From an uncultured Prevotellaceae bacterium (GTDB lineage Bacteria; Bacteroidota; Bacteroidia; Bacteroidales; Bacteroidaceae): a stretch of DNA of 64,000 nucleotides. The stretch lies in contig ONCG01000023.1 in the NCBI GenBank assembly GCA_900316285.1, positions 29,856 to 93,855 of the forward strand, read 5' to 3'. Each line of letters opens with the position of its first letter. Within the stretch, counting starts at the first letter, position 1. Below the pieces are notes generated by a model, which saw only the letters and a program-made list of their open reading frames with translations, did not search any database and was not told the origin of the DNA. The position numbers were made by a program, and so were the translations under genes. This document shows, one piece after another, positions 15,717 through 23,324 of this stretch.

Positions 15717-17385
15717 AATAACAGATTTAGCAGCTGCCATTGCCGCAAAGCATCACATCAGCCAGAGGGAGGCGGAGCGCTTCCTGACTCGAATGGTTGA
15801 GGTGATGAACAATGCCCTGCGCTACGAGAAGCAGCTGAAGATAAAAGGACTGGGCACGTTCAAGGTGGCGAGCGTCAGTCCTCGTGAGAGTGTGAACATC
15901 CATACGGGTGAACGCATCGTGATTGAAGGTCGTGAGAAGATTTCGTTCACGCCCGATGCTGTGATGCGCGACTGGGTGAACAGGCCGTTCGCACAGTTCG
16001 AAACCGTTGTCGTCAACGATGGTGTCGACTTCGACGATATCGACCGCAAGTATCAGAACGAGATGTCGGCCGTCGAGGAAAGCACCGAATCGGAATCTGC
16101 CGAGACGGATGGCATTGCAGCAGCTGTTGCACCAGTATTGGGTGCCGTTGAGCCTGAGACGGTAGACATTGTTCAGGAAGAACCGCAGCCGATAGAAATT
16201 GTCGACGAGGAGCCTCAGCCGATAGAGATCGTTGAAGAAGAACCTGTGACGGAAGAAGTCATCGAGGAAGAACCCGAGGTGGAAGAATTGGCTGAGCCGG
16301 AAGCTATAGAAAGCACGGAAGAGGCGGCCGAACCAGAAGAGGTTGCCCAACCAGAAGAGGTAGCTGAGCCTGAAGAGGTTGCCGAACCTGAAGAGGTTGC
16401 CGAGCCTGAAGCTGTTGCTCAGGTTGTTCCGTTGGTGTCGCAGGTAGAACTTGCCGATGAACCATCAGAATCAACAAATCAAATTGCTAACATACAAAAA
16501 CAAGAAGAAACATCTACTATGAATGACGAAACTGAAGTAAAAGTCGATGAGTATGGCTATCCCATCGTAGATCGTGAGGAAAACAAGCGCTTGAAGGAAC
16601 AACTGAAGAAAAAGACGCGCTTGGTGAGAGCACTCGTCGCAGCCCTTGTAGCCCTGCTGCTCATTGGAGCTGGTGGCTTCTGGCATATGAATAACATCAT
16701 CAAAGAGAAGAGTAACCGCATCGATCATCTCGTTGCACAAATCAAGGAGGAGCATCACGGAGCATTGGCTCAGTCGCCGGCTGGTGTGCGTCCTGCCGAT
16801 GTGCAGCCGGGAAGACCACCCAGACAATCTGCCGACAACGATCGCAAGAATGCCGAGCAGGCTGCTGCTGATCACGATAGAAAGGTAAAGGAGCACGAGA
16901 TTGCCTTGAAGGCCGAGGAACTGAAGCATCAGGAGGCTATCAAGAAGGCTCAGGAGGCTCGCCGCGTGGAGGAAGCCCGCCAGGCAGAACAGCTCAAGAA
17001 GGAGATGGAACGCCGTAAGGCTGAAGAGGCCAAACAAACTGCCGCGAAAGCTGAGGCTGCCAAGCAAGCCGCTGCTAAGCAGGCTGCCGCAAAGAAAGCC
17101 GCTGAGGCAAAGGCTGCTGCAGCCAAGAAGACAGCCACGACTTCGAATGCCAGCTACAACGACGATCCTCGTGTTCGCACAGGAGCTTATGTCATCACGG
17201 GTGTGAGCGAAACCGTTACGGTTCGCGCAGGTCAGACGCTGGCAGGCATCAGCAAGGCATATCTGGGTCCAGGTATGGAGTGCTATGTGGAGGCTATCAA
17301 TGGCGGCATCAAGACGGTGACGGCTGGTCAGAAGATTAAGATTCCTGCCTTGAAGTTGAAGCAGGCAGCCAAGAAGAAACAGTAA
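15709..17385 (+). CDS. HU-domain / transmembrane / LysM fusion protein
   Basis: The 558-residue protein combines four regions. Residues 1-95 are an HU DNA-binding domain (LTRMVEVMNNALRYEKQLKI, then KGLGTFKVASVSPRES). Residues 110-300 are an acidic Glu/Pro linker with short repeats (EEPQPIEIV twice; AEPEEV and variants several times). One transmembrane helix lies at about 305-326 (VRALVAALVALLLIGAGGFW). After it come a Lys/Ala-rich coiled coil (375-480) and a C-terminal LysM domain (about 500-546, TVTVRAGQTLAGISKAYLG). Basic residues before the helix predict that HU is cytoplasmic and LysM periplasmic. LysM binds peptidoglycan glycans, so the protein could link nucleoid and wall; that is inference. 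Start at 15709, overlapping the upstream HU gene. Confidence 0.9.
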   Translation: MVRITDLAAAIAAKHHISQREAERFLTRMVEVMNNALRYEKQLKIKGLGTFKVASVSPRESVNIHTGERIVIEGREKISFTPDAVMRDWVNRPFAQFETVVVNDGVDFDDIDRKYQNEMSAVEESTESESAETDGIAAAVAPVLGAVEPETVDIVQEEPQPIEIVDEEPQPIEIVEEEPVTEEVIEEEPEVEELAEPEAIESTEEAAEPEEVAQPEEVAEPEEVAEPEEVAEPEAVAQVVPLVSQVELADEPSESTNQIANIQKQEETSTMNDETEVKVDEYGYPIVDREENKRLKEQLKKKTRLVRALVAALVALLLIGAGGFWHMNNIIKEKSNRIDHLVAQIKEEHHGALAQSPAGVRPADVQPGRPPRQSADNDRKNAEQAAADHDRKVKEHEIALKAEELKHQEAIKKAQEARRVEEARQAEQLKKEMERRKAEEAKQTAAKAEAAKQAAAKQAAAKKAAEAKAAAAKKTATTSNASYNDDPRVRTGAYVITGVSETVTVRAGQTLAGISKAYLGPGMECYVEAINGGIKTVTAGQKIKIPALKLKQAAKKKQ

Positions 17386-17390
17386 GTTAT

Positions 17391-17516
17391 ATGTAGGGAC
17401 GCGGCGTGCCGCGTACTGGAGGGGAAAAGCTAACTACATTACGCGACACGTCGCGTCCCTACATTTCCAGAGTCAAATATAGCTAACTACATTACGCGAC
17501 ACGTCGCGTCCCTACA
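17391..17516. repeat. Family B hairpin, copy 3, with an extra right arm
   Basis: The left arm is at 17391-17414 and the right arm at 17441-17464. A further copy of the right arm with its flank (AGCTAACTACATTACGCGAC start) lies at 17480-17516. It begins 6 bases after the stop of the HU-LysM gene. Confidence 0.95.
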
Positions 17517-17522
17517 TTGCAA

Positions 17523-17575
17523 ATAATAGCTGCAGTTCGTGCCAAGTGGCAAGGACTGCAGCTATTTTGTTTTTG
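17523..17575 (+). terminator. Strong hairpin terminator after the HU-LysM gene
   Basis: ATAGCTGCAGT ... ACTGCAGCTAT is an 11-pair perfect stem enclosing a smaller GTGCCAAGTGGCAAG hairpin, followed by TTTTGTTTTT. The minus strand also has an A/T-rich flank, so it may serve the convergent gene too. Confidence 0.85.
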
Positions 17576-17628
17576 TGATGTCCTGCACGGACGGGAGGGA
17601 AATCTGGCTTACAGCCGAGGCTATGCCC

Positions 17629-17946
17629 TTAGTCCATGTGGAACAACTCAGGCAGGGGAATGGAGACGGGCGAGTTGTCGGGGTTCACTTCCATGATGTC
17701 GGCCATCATGTCCCACCAGCGTTGTGTGATGGGGTCAACGTTCTCGGTGTCCTGAGAGTTGCCTTCCTTCGAGCACTCCTGATAGGCAAAGAGAATGTTG
17801 GTGTCACGATCCCAGTAGATACTGTAGTTGCCCACACCTTGTTCCTTGATCATCTGTTTCAGTTCGGGCCAAATGGCAGCGTGCCGCTTGGCATACTCTT
17901 CCTCGCAGCCTGGCTTGAGGAACATCTTAAATGCAAATCGCTTCAT
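17629..17946 (-). CDS. L-rhamnose mutarotase-like protein
   Basis: The 105-residue protein of the RhaM/DUF718 dimeric alpha-beta barrel family begins MKRFAFKMFLKPGCEEEYAK RHAAIWPEL, where the His of KRHAAIWPEL is the usual active-site residue. Later it has NYSIYWDRDTNILFAYQE and the Trp pair in TQRWWDMMADIM. Family enzymes interconvert the anomers of rhamnose or related sugars. No other rhamnose gene is nearby; the gene follows pnuC by 60 bases on the same strand, which may or may not mean co-transcription. Start at 17946 because it fits the family N-terminus. Confidence 0.88.
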   Translation of the reverse strand: MKRFAFKMFLKPGCEEEYAKRHAAIWPELKQMIKEQGVGNYSIYWDRDTNILFAYQECSKEGNSQDTENVDPITQRWWDMMADIMEVNPDNSPVSIPLPELFHMD

Positions 17947-18006
17947 ATTTAGATAATTAATAATGGACAATTTATAATTGATAATTATTGATTTCCTTTA
18001 CTGTTC

Positions 18007-18633
18007 TTATGCTGGTTGTGGGGAGTCGTTCTTCATCATGCGACGCCACTTGCGATAGCCGAAGATGGCGATGACGACGTAGAGGGCGTAGAGACTAGCC
18101 TTGAACGGAATGTCCTTGTAGAAGTAGAGACAACAGGTGACGACGTCGACGACAATCCAGATGAACCATTGTTCCAGGTATTTGCGAGCCAGCGCCCAGA
18201 TGCCCACGAACGAGAGGGCTGTTGTGAAAGAGTCGGCCAGTGGAACGCGCGAGTCGGTGCAGGTGACGAGGAACGCGTAAAGTGCCGCCCAGGCAATGAG
18301 GGTGAGTATACCCACCCCCAACCCCTCCCGAAGGGAGTGGGGTCTGGATAGCCAAGAGGTGATTGGGGTGGACTCAGACTTTTCTCCTTGTGAAGAGGGA
18401 CTTTTTTTCCTCATCCAATTGAAGTAGCCATAGACCGTCATCGCCAGATAGTAGAACTCCATACCGCAATCGGCATAGAGTCCTTTCTGATAGTAGAGCA
18501 CGATGCCCAGACTCTGCATGGCGAAGCCTACTGCCCACAGCCAGATGCTGGCGTGGTATTCAAGGATGATGTAGGCCAGACCAAGTGCTGTCGTGAGCAT
18601 GTCGAGCCAATGGGCGGCGAGGAATTCTTCCAT
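18007..18633 (-). CDS. pnuT: PnuC-family carrier, probably for thiamine (PnuT)
   Basis: The 208-residue inner-membrane protein has about seven membrane helices. PnuC hallmarks are YGYFNWMRKK near residues 68-77, and later ALSFVGIWALARKYLEQWFI WIVVDVVTCCLY. PnuC proteins pass vitamins across the membrane by facilitated diffusion. The start overlaps the TonB receptor stop (TAATG), and that receptor is behind a TPP riboswitch. This places the pair in the known Bacteroidetes thiamine-uptake arrangement and argues for thiamine rather than nicotinamide riboside. Residues 78-108 of the cytoplasmic loop are encoded by an in-frame C-type palindromic repeat. The thiamine kinase that often completes this operon is absent here. 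Confidence 0.85.
   Translation of the reverse strand: MEEFLAAHWLDMLTTALGLAYIILEYHASIWLWAVGFAMQSLGIVLYYQKGLYADCGMEFYYLAMTVYGYFNWMRKKSPSSQGEKSESTPITSWLSRPHSLREGLGVGILTLIAWAALYAFLVTCTDSRVPLADSFTTALSFVGIWALARKYLEQWFIWIVVDVVTCCLYFYKDIPFKASLYALYVVIAIFGYRKWRRMMKNDSPQPA
18310..18402. repeat. In-frame palindromic repeat inside pnuT
   Basis: The plus strand reads CCCACCCCCAACCCCTCCCG AAGGGAGTGGGG, a family C hairpin like that at 29865-29925. It encodes part of a 31-residue loop (SPSSQGEKSESTPITSWLSR then PHSLREGLGVG) without a stop or frameshift. Confidence 0.8.
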
Positions 18634-21104
18634 TAGAATCGGATGATAAGGTTACCCATCGCCGTAAAACCACTCATGGGAATGAACCCAATCTGGTAGT
18701 AACGGTTGTCGGGGGTGTGACCATAGCTCTCAGCAACGGCCGAGTATACCCATCCGCTTGAAGCATAGTGGGCGTCGAACACATTGTTGAGGTTCAAGCC
18801 AATCACTAATTCCTTCACGGGCTTCAGCCATGAGGCCTTGCACGTGTAGCTCAGGCTGATGTCGGAACGCGAGAAGCCGGGCAGCGAACGGTCTTCGTTC
18901 TCGGTGTTGTCGAGGTATTGGCGTGAGACGTAGCTGGTGTGCCACACGGCCTGCCATCCTTTGTGATGGAAGTCGATGAAGCCATTCAGAATCGTCGAGG
19001 GCGAGAAGGCCAGCGTGGAGTTGTCGTAGTGGAACTGGCGCAGCTCGTCGCCGTTGCCATCGATGTGGTACTTGGCCATGTCAGCCTTCAGCCCTTCGAT
19101 GTCGTCACCATGATCCCAGTCGTCCCAGTCTTCCACGAACTCGTCGAAGTCTTTGATCTTGTTCATGCTCAGCGCGGCGTTGGCCTCCAGTGTCAGCCAA
19201 GGCAGCGGTGCCCACGAGGCAGAGAGCTCAACACCCAGGCGGTAGCTGTCCTTCACATTGGCGGTGAGTGGTTCGCCGATGTCGCTCACGGCACCCGTCT
19301 GTACCAACTGGTTGTCGTAGGACATGTAGTAGCCGTTCAGGCCCGCGCGCCACGTTTGTGCCGTGAACTGATAGCCCAGCTCGTAGTCCAGGAGGCTCTC
19401 GGCCTTCGGGGCGGGGTAGTTGCCGTTGTCGGTGAAGTTGTTGCGCTCGGGCTCACGATGGCTCATGGCCACCGATCCGTAGACGCGGTGTCCGTCCTGA
19501 TGGAACGAGAAGCCTGCCTTCGGGTTCAAGAAGTTGTACTGCTCGTCGATGTCGAGGTAATGTTTCTCATAGAGGTAGGTCTGCTTGTTATAGACGAACT
19601 TGTCGTTATAGCCGTCGGTCTTGTAGCTGACGTGACGATACTGCATGTCGGCAAACACATCCCAATGCGGGGTGATGTGGTAGAGAGCCTTCACGAAGAC
19701 GTTGCCGTCGAGCTTCTTTGCATCGGAGTCGTAGTACTTGTAGTCGCCGTTCTTCATAAGCAAAGCGCGCAGTTGCTCGTTGCTCAGGTAGGTCATGTAG
19801 CCGAAGTGGTTGCCGTCGAACTGCTGCAGGGAGAGTCCACCCACGATGTCCCAGTCGTCATCCTTGTAGTTCAGGTTCCACACCAGTCCGTAAACATCCT
19901 GCTCAAGGCCCTTCTTGCGCACCCAGTCGGTTCGCTTGATGCCTGAGAGCGCGTCGCCGTTGAACTCTTCGTTCGGCAGGCCGAGCTTCTTCAGCTTGTT
20001 CTGCCAACGGAACTCCTTGTAGTAGCCGTAGCCGTGCGTGTAGTGAAGCGTTGCCATCGTGCTCCACTTGCTGTTGATGTCCCACGTGGCGGTGAGCAGG
20101 TTGTGGCTCTGCCAAAAGTTATCGGTGGTCTTGTTCCACAGGGAACCGTCAGACATCGTGTAGCGTTCGGTGATGTACTTGCCATCTGCTCCGCGGGCGA
20201 AGTTGCCGTCTTCGTCGTAGGTGAGCATCTCGTAGAGCGAGTTGTAGCGGCCGAGACCGGCGTCCCACATGTCCTTATAGGTCTTGATGCCAGTCTGTGC
20301 GCCGTAGGTGCCGTCCATTAGCGAGAGGTCGTTGTCGCCGGCTGTTACGCCATTCCAAGCCTGACCGGTCTTCTCGAAGTTGCCGAAGTTCTTATAGGCG
20401 ATGGAAAGATGGTCGCTGATGTAGCGAAGGGAGCCATAATAGCTACCCGATCGGCCGCTGGTGCCGTGAATGTAGCCATCGGTGTTTGTCTCGTGATAGG
20501 CGGCATCGAAGAGCCAATGCTTCCACAGCAAGCCCGTTGAGAAGGAACCGCCCACGTTGAAGGTGTTGTAGGAACCATAGGAAGCACTCACCTCGGCGGA
20601 TGGCGTCAGCGAGGGAGTCTTCGACTGTAGCGACACCGTTCCACCAAAGGCACCGTCGCCATTGGTCGACGAGCCCACGCCACGCTGAATCTGCACCGAG
20701 CCGAGCAGCGAGGCATAGGAGTTCATGTTGGCCCAGAACACACACTGGTCCTCGGGCGAATTCAGGGGCACGCCGTCGAGGGTGACATTGATTCGAGAGT
20801 CGCCAGCGCCACGGATGCGCAGGTAGGAGGTTCCCGTTCCCAGTCCGTTCTCACTCCAGGCGAGCACGCCCGGTGTACGGGAGAAGAGGAAAGGCAGCTC
20901 CTGACCGGTGGTGGAGAACTGCTGCAGTTCGGCTTTCTGAATGTTGGCCACAGCGAAGGGTGCGTTCTTCTGGGCGCGTACGCCGCTCACAACAACCTCT
21001 TGCAGCTGTTCTAACGCTAATGAATCGGGGGAGTCTTGCTGCGCCCATGTCGCAGCAACAGGTGCAAAGGCCACAAGGACCAATGACAAGAAATGTTTTT
21101 TCAT
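18633..21104 (-). CDS. TonB-dependent outer-membrane receptor, thiamine type
   Basis: The 823-residue receptor has a signal peptide (MKKHFLSLVLVAFAPVAATW AQQ). A TonB box-like LQEVVVSG near residue 34 and a plug domain (LRIRGAGDSRINVTLDGVPL about 115-135; YASLLGSVQIQRGVGSSTNG) follow. The rest is a 22-strand barrel ending in Phe (MGNLIIRF). It lacks the extra N-terminal regulatory domain of SusC-like receptors. A TPP riboswitch and promoter lie upstream and pnuT is coupled downstream. It should import thiamine or a precursor across the outer membrane, using TonB energy; the ligand is inferred from the riboswitch. Confidence 0.93.
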   Translation of the reverse strand: MKKHFLSLVLVAFAPVAATWAQQDSPDSLALEQLQEVVVSGVRAQKNAPFAVANIQKAELQQFSTTGQELPFLFSRTPGVLAWSENGLGTGTSYLRIRGAGDSRINVTLDGVPLNSPEDQCVFWANMNSYASLLGSVQIQRGVGSSTNGDGAFGGTVSLQSKTPSLTPSAEVSASYGSYNTFNVGGSFSTGLLWKHWLFDAAYHETNTDGYIHGTSGRSGSYYGSLRYISDHLSIAYKNFGNFEKTGQAWNGVTAGDNDLSLMDGTYGAQTGIKTYKDMWDAGLGRYNSLYEMLTYDEDGNFARGADGKYITERYTMSDGSLWNKTTDNFWQSHNLLTATWDINSKWSTMATLHYTHGYGYYKEFRWQNKLKKLGLPNEEFNGDALSGIKRTDWVRKKGLEQDVYGLVWNLNYKDDDWDIVGGLSLQQFDGNHFGYMTYLSNEQLRALLMKNGDYKYYDSDAKKLDGNVFVKALYHITPHWDVFADMQYRHVSYKTDGYNDKFVYNKQTYLYEKHYLDIDEQYNFLNPKAGFSFHQDGHRVYGSVAMSHREPERNNFTDNGNYPAPKAESLLDYELGYQFTAQTWRAGLNGYYMSYDNQLVQTGAVSDIGEPLTANVKDSYRLGVELSASWAPLPWLTLEANAALSMNKIKDFDEFVEDWDDWDHGDDIEGLKADMAKYHIDGNGDELRQFHYDNSTLAFSPSTILNGFIDFHHKGWQAVWHTSYVSRQYLDNTENEDRSLPGFSRSDISLSYTCKASWLKPVKELVIGLNLNNVFDAHYASSGWVYSAVAESYGHTPDNRYYQIGFIPMSGFTAMGNLIIRF

Positions 21105-21151
21105 TTTGAAATAAACCTTATTAATAATAAATACAATAAGGGGGGAGAAGG

Positions 21152-21296
21152 TCTTATTCCTACGCAGGCATTACCCTGTTCAGGTCAGAGGGTGTGATCT
21201 CAGCCAAACTGTCAACTGTCAACTATCCGCTCGGCGCAAAGCGACGCTTTCGTAGCAGAGCGGAGAAAGAACTGTAAACAGTCCGGCACCCCTTAA
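21152..21296 (-). promoter_or_regulatory. TPP riboswitch (THI element)
   Basis: On the minus strand the aptamer starts GGGGTGCCGGACTG at about 21294. Conserved parts follow: GGCTGAGATCACACCCTCTG (P2/P4 region) and ACCTGAACAGGGTAATGCCT (then GCGTAGGAA). These are the defining TPP-binding elements. The P3 arm is extended by about 70 bases, including GCTACGAAAGCGTCGCTTTG. It lies between the promoter and the TonB receptor gene and should switch the transport operon off when thiamine pyrophosphate is plentiful. Confidence 0.95.
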
Positions 21297-21318
21297 TCTA
21301 CTGTCTGTAAATCGAGTG

Positions 21319-21349
21319 CAAAGGTACAAATAAGCGCGAAGAAAACAAA
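21319..21349 (-). promoter_or_regulatory. Promoter of the thiamine-uptake operon
   Basis: On the minus strand TTTG (21349-21346), 19 bases, TACCTTTG (21326-21319), about 25 bases before the riboswitch. Confidence 0.85.
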
Positions 21350-21394
21350 ATAAATTGCGATTTATTTTGCTGGTTATATACTTTTGGGCCCCAA

Positions 21395-21470
21395 ATGTAG
21401 GGACGCGACGTGTCGCGTAACTGGAGGAGAAAAGCTAATTCCAATTACGCGACACGTCGCGTCCCTACAT
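21395..21470. repeat. Family B hairpin, copy 4
   Basis: The left arm ATGTAGGGACGCGACGTGTC (then GCGTAA) and right arm TTACGCGACACGTCGCGTCC (then CTACAT) form a 26-base perfect stem around a 24-base loop. It lies 63 bases past the stop of the DUF3298 lipoprotein gene. Confidence 0.95.
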
Positions 21471-21532
21471 TTTCAATGTCAAATACTATATAGTTCCTTT
21501 TCTTCTGTTGGCCTTTCAGGCCGCCGCTCTCA

Positions 21533-22420
21533 TTACTTCAGCATGTGCTTTGCTGTAGCGTTGAGGTGAGGCTGCAGCTCGTCCCACGTCAGAACGAAGC
21601 TGGGCAAGCCCATCGCGTAGGCTGCAATCTCGTACTGGTTGTAGAGGAAGAGGATGCCTTCAGCGGTGAACAGCGGTGGACATTGTGGCATAGGGGTGTA
21701 GTAGCGGGCCGACTCGTCGAGGACATTCTCGAGGTCTTCTTCCTTGAATCCCTCTTCGTTGTCGGCAGCGAAGTAGCTCACAAGGCCCTTGCGCATGAGT
21801 TCCTGTAGATTACCCTCGGGCAACTGGCGAATGATTTCCCAGCCGATGCGACGGCCATCGCTCTTGCGGAAGGTCTGACCGAAGACGAGATGACTGCCGT
21901 GGGCACCGCCCTGGAACACATCGTTCACGAGCTGGAACGTCACCCAATCGTTGCCTTCAGCCAGTTTCGTGATGGAGACGGAGTCGAGCAGCTGCATGCC
22001 TTGTAGGTCTTCGGGCTGCATGTTCTCTGCCATATCTTTCCACATATCGGCGTTCTTTTTCTTGATATTGGCAAAATAGTGGTCGACCAAAGCGGCTGTG
22101 TCGCTCAACAACTTTGTGTAGTCGCCTTCGAGAGAGTCGCCGTAGGTGCCGCCCAACTGTTCGCTAATCCACTCGTTGACGGCGGCAGCGAGTCGCGCGT
22201 TCTTCTTGTTCGCAACGGGGAAAACCACGTTCAGCGCACTCGTAGCAGTAGAGTCGTTCATGTAGCGCGTTGTCTTGTTCATAACCAGTGTGTCGGTCGG
22301 TTGCTTCTGAGTGTTTGCAACTGAGGAGTCAGCCTGTGTCGGCTCGTTCTTTGCTTCTTTAGGACCGCAGGCACAGAGCATAGCCAGCAGCAGAGCGAAG
22401 CAGGTGAAATTCTTTTTCAT
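21533..22420 (-). CDS. DUF3298/DUF4163 lipoprotein (RsiV-like)
   Basis: The 295-residue lipoprotein begins MKKNFTCFALLLAMLCACGP, with lipobox MLCAC, so it is anchored in the envelope. A low-complexity tether follows (residues 22-45). The rest matches the DUF4163-DUF3298 pair: an N-terminal half around LNVVFPVANKKNARLAAAVN EWI, and a C-terminal half with GGAHGSHLVFGQTFRKSDGR RIGWEII and LFTAEGILFLYNQYEIAAYA MG. In RsiV-type proteins this fold binds lysozyme. Whether this one does is unknown; there is no linked sigma factor. It has its own promoter and no operon partner. Confidence 0.85.
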   Translation of the reverse strand: MKKNFTCFALLLAMLCACGPKEAKNEPTQADSSVANTQKQPTDTLVMNKTTRYMNDSTATSALNVVFPVANKKNARLAAAVNEWISEQLGGTYGDSLEGDYTKLLSDTAALVDHYFANIKKKNADMWKDMAENMQPEDLQGMQLLDSVSITKLAEGNDWVTFQLVNDVFQGGAHGSHLVFGQTFRKSDGRRIGWEIIRQLPEGNLQELMRKGLVSYFAADNEEGFKEEDLENVLDESARYYTPMPQCPPLFTAEGILFLYNQYEIAAYAMGLPSFVLTWDELQPHLNATAKHMLK

Positions 22421-22461
22421 AGATGTATTTTTTATGATTGTTCACTTGTTGATTGCAACTG

Positions 22462-22492
22462 CAAAGGTAACAATTCTTTGAGGAAGAACAAA
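22462..22492 (-). promoter_or_regulatory. Promoter of the DUF3298 lipoprotein gene
   Basis: On the minus strand TTTG (22492-22489), 19 bases, TACCTTTG (22469-22462). Confidence 0.8.
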
Positions 22493-22527
22493 ACAAAACC
22501 CTGTAAATAACAATTTTTAATGCAACG

Positions 22528-22760
22528 TAGGAGATGTGACATAGGACGCTGAAAGCGTCTCCGCTCAGTAGCCGTGGGTCGGAACGACCTACGGGATGCA
22601 TGTTGTCACATCGTCATGCACGCTGGAAGCGAGCCCCAACACCCACTGCTGCAGGGCGACTCCTTCAGAGTCGATAACTTGTGAATATCATCCATTGTTC
22701 CGTAGGTGCGCCTGCGGCGTACCCACGGCTATTGAGAGGTGACCGCTTTGCGGTCATGAA
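22528..22760. repeat. Cluster of short hairpins
   Basis: At least six small palindromes follow each other: GACGCTGAAAGCGTC, GGGTCGGAACGACC, CGCTGGAAGCG, CGACTCCTTCAGAGTCG, GCGCCTGCGGCG and GACCGCTTTGCGGTC. Longer matches (CCGTGGGT/ACCCACGG) also link both ends, from about 22572 and to about 22730. No open frame is conserved; this is structured intergenic DNA or RNA. Confidence 0.7.
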
Positions 22761-22832
22761 ATGCATGCCTGCCTATGCCAATTGTTGTATTGCTGCCTTT
22801 TTTCTCTTCTTGGTATATGTTTTCATGTGGTT

Positions 22833-22916
22833 GGAGCATTGTCTTCGTGTAGCAGGAGCATCGCTTTCGTGTGACAGGAATATTGCTTTCGTGTTTCAGG
22901 AATATTGCTTTCGTTA
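22833..22916. repeat. 22-base-period tandem array D2
   Basis: Four units of exactly 22 bases: GGAGCATTGTCTTCGTGTAG plus CA, then GGAGCATCGCTTTCGTGTGA plus CA, then two GGAATATTGCTTTCGTG units. The core resembles array D1. Confidence 0.85.
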
Positions 22917-22935
22917 GGCTATGTCAATGACCTTG

Positions 22936-23095
22936 TTTAGCAAATTAAGTTATTTTGTTCAGTAAATTAACTTATTTTGCTCGGTAAATTAACTTATTTT
23001 ACTCAGTAAATTAACTTAATTTACTACACAAATTAACTTAATTTACTGCACAAATTAACTTAATTTACTGCACAATTTAAGTTAATTTACTGAAC
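22936..23095. repeat. 22-base-period AT-rich tandem array D3
   Basis: Seven units with a 22-base period, such as AAATTAACTTATTTTGCTCG plus GT, later AAATTAACTTAATTTACTGC plus AC. Each holds an imperfect palindrome (TAAATTAACTTAATTTA). It lies 20 bases after array D2. The rest of 23096-23324 shows no gene. Confidence 0.9.
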
Positions 23096-23324
23096 GATGT
23101 CATTGTTCTAGCATTTTAGGAGTATGCATCCAGGCAAACGAAAGACCATATCTGGCATGATGAAAGCAATCAAAAATCGGCACCCACCAACACGATGTGC
23201 GTGTGGCGGGTGCCGATTTGGTTCAGCTCTGTCGCTGTGTTTCAGCTTTTTCGCTATGATTCAGCTTTGTTGCTGCTATGATGCAATGTTTTGTTGCTGA
23301 CGCGATGGAGCTATTGAGTTGTAA

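Noticed and set aside
17539-17952. Plus-strand frame opposite the rhamnose-mutarotase-like gene
   Set aside because: It starts inside the terminator hairpin, and the minus-strand protein matches a known family over its full length.
22936-23095. Replication origin iterons (AT-rich repeats)
   Set aside because: No replication initiator gene or DnaA box cluster is nearby; the same period occurs at two other loci of different composition.
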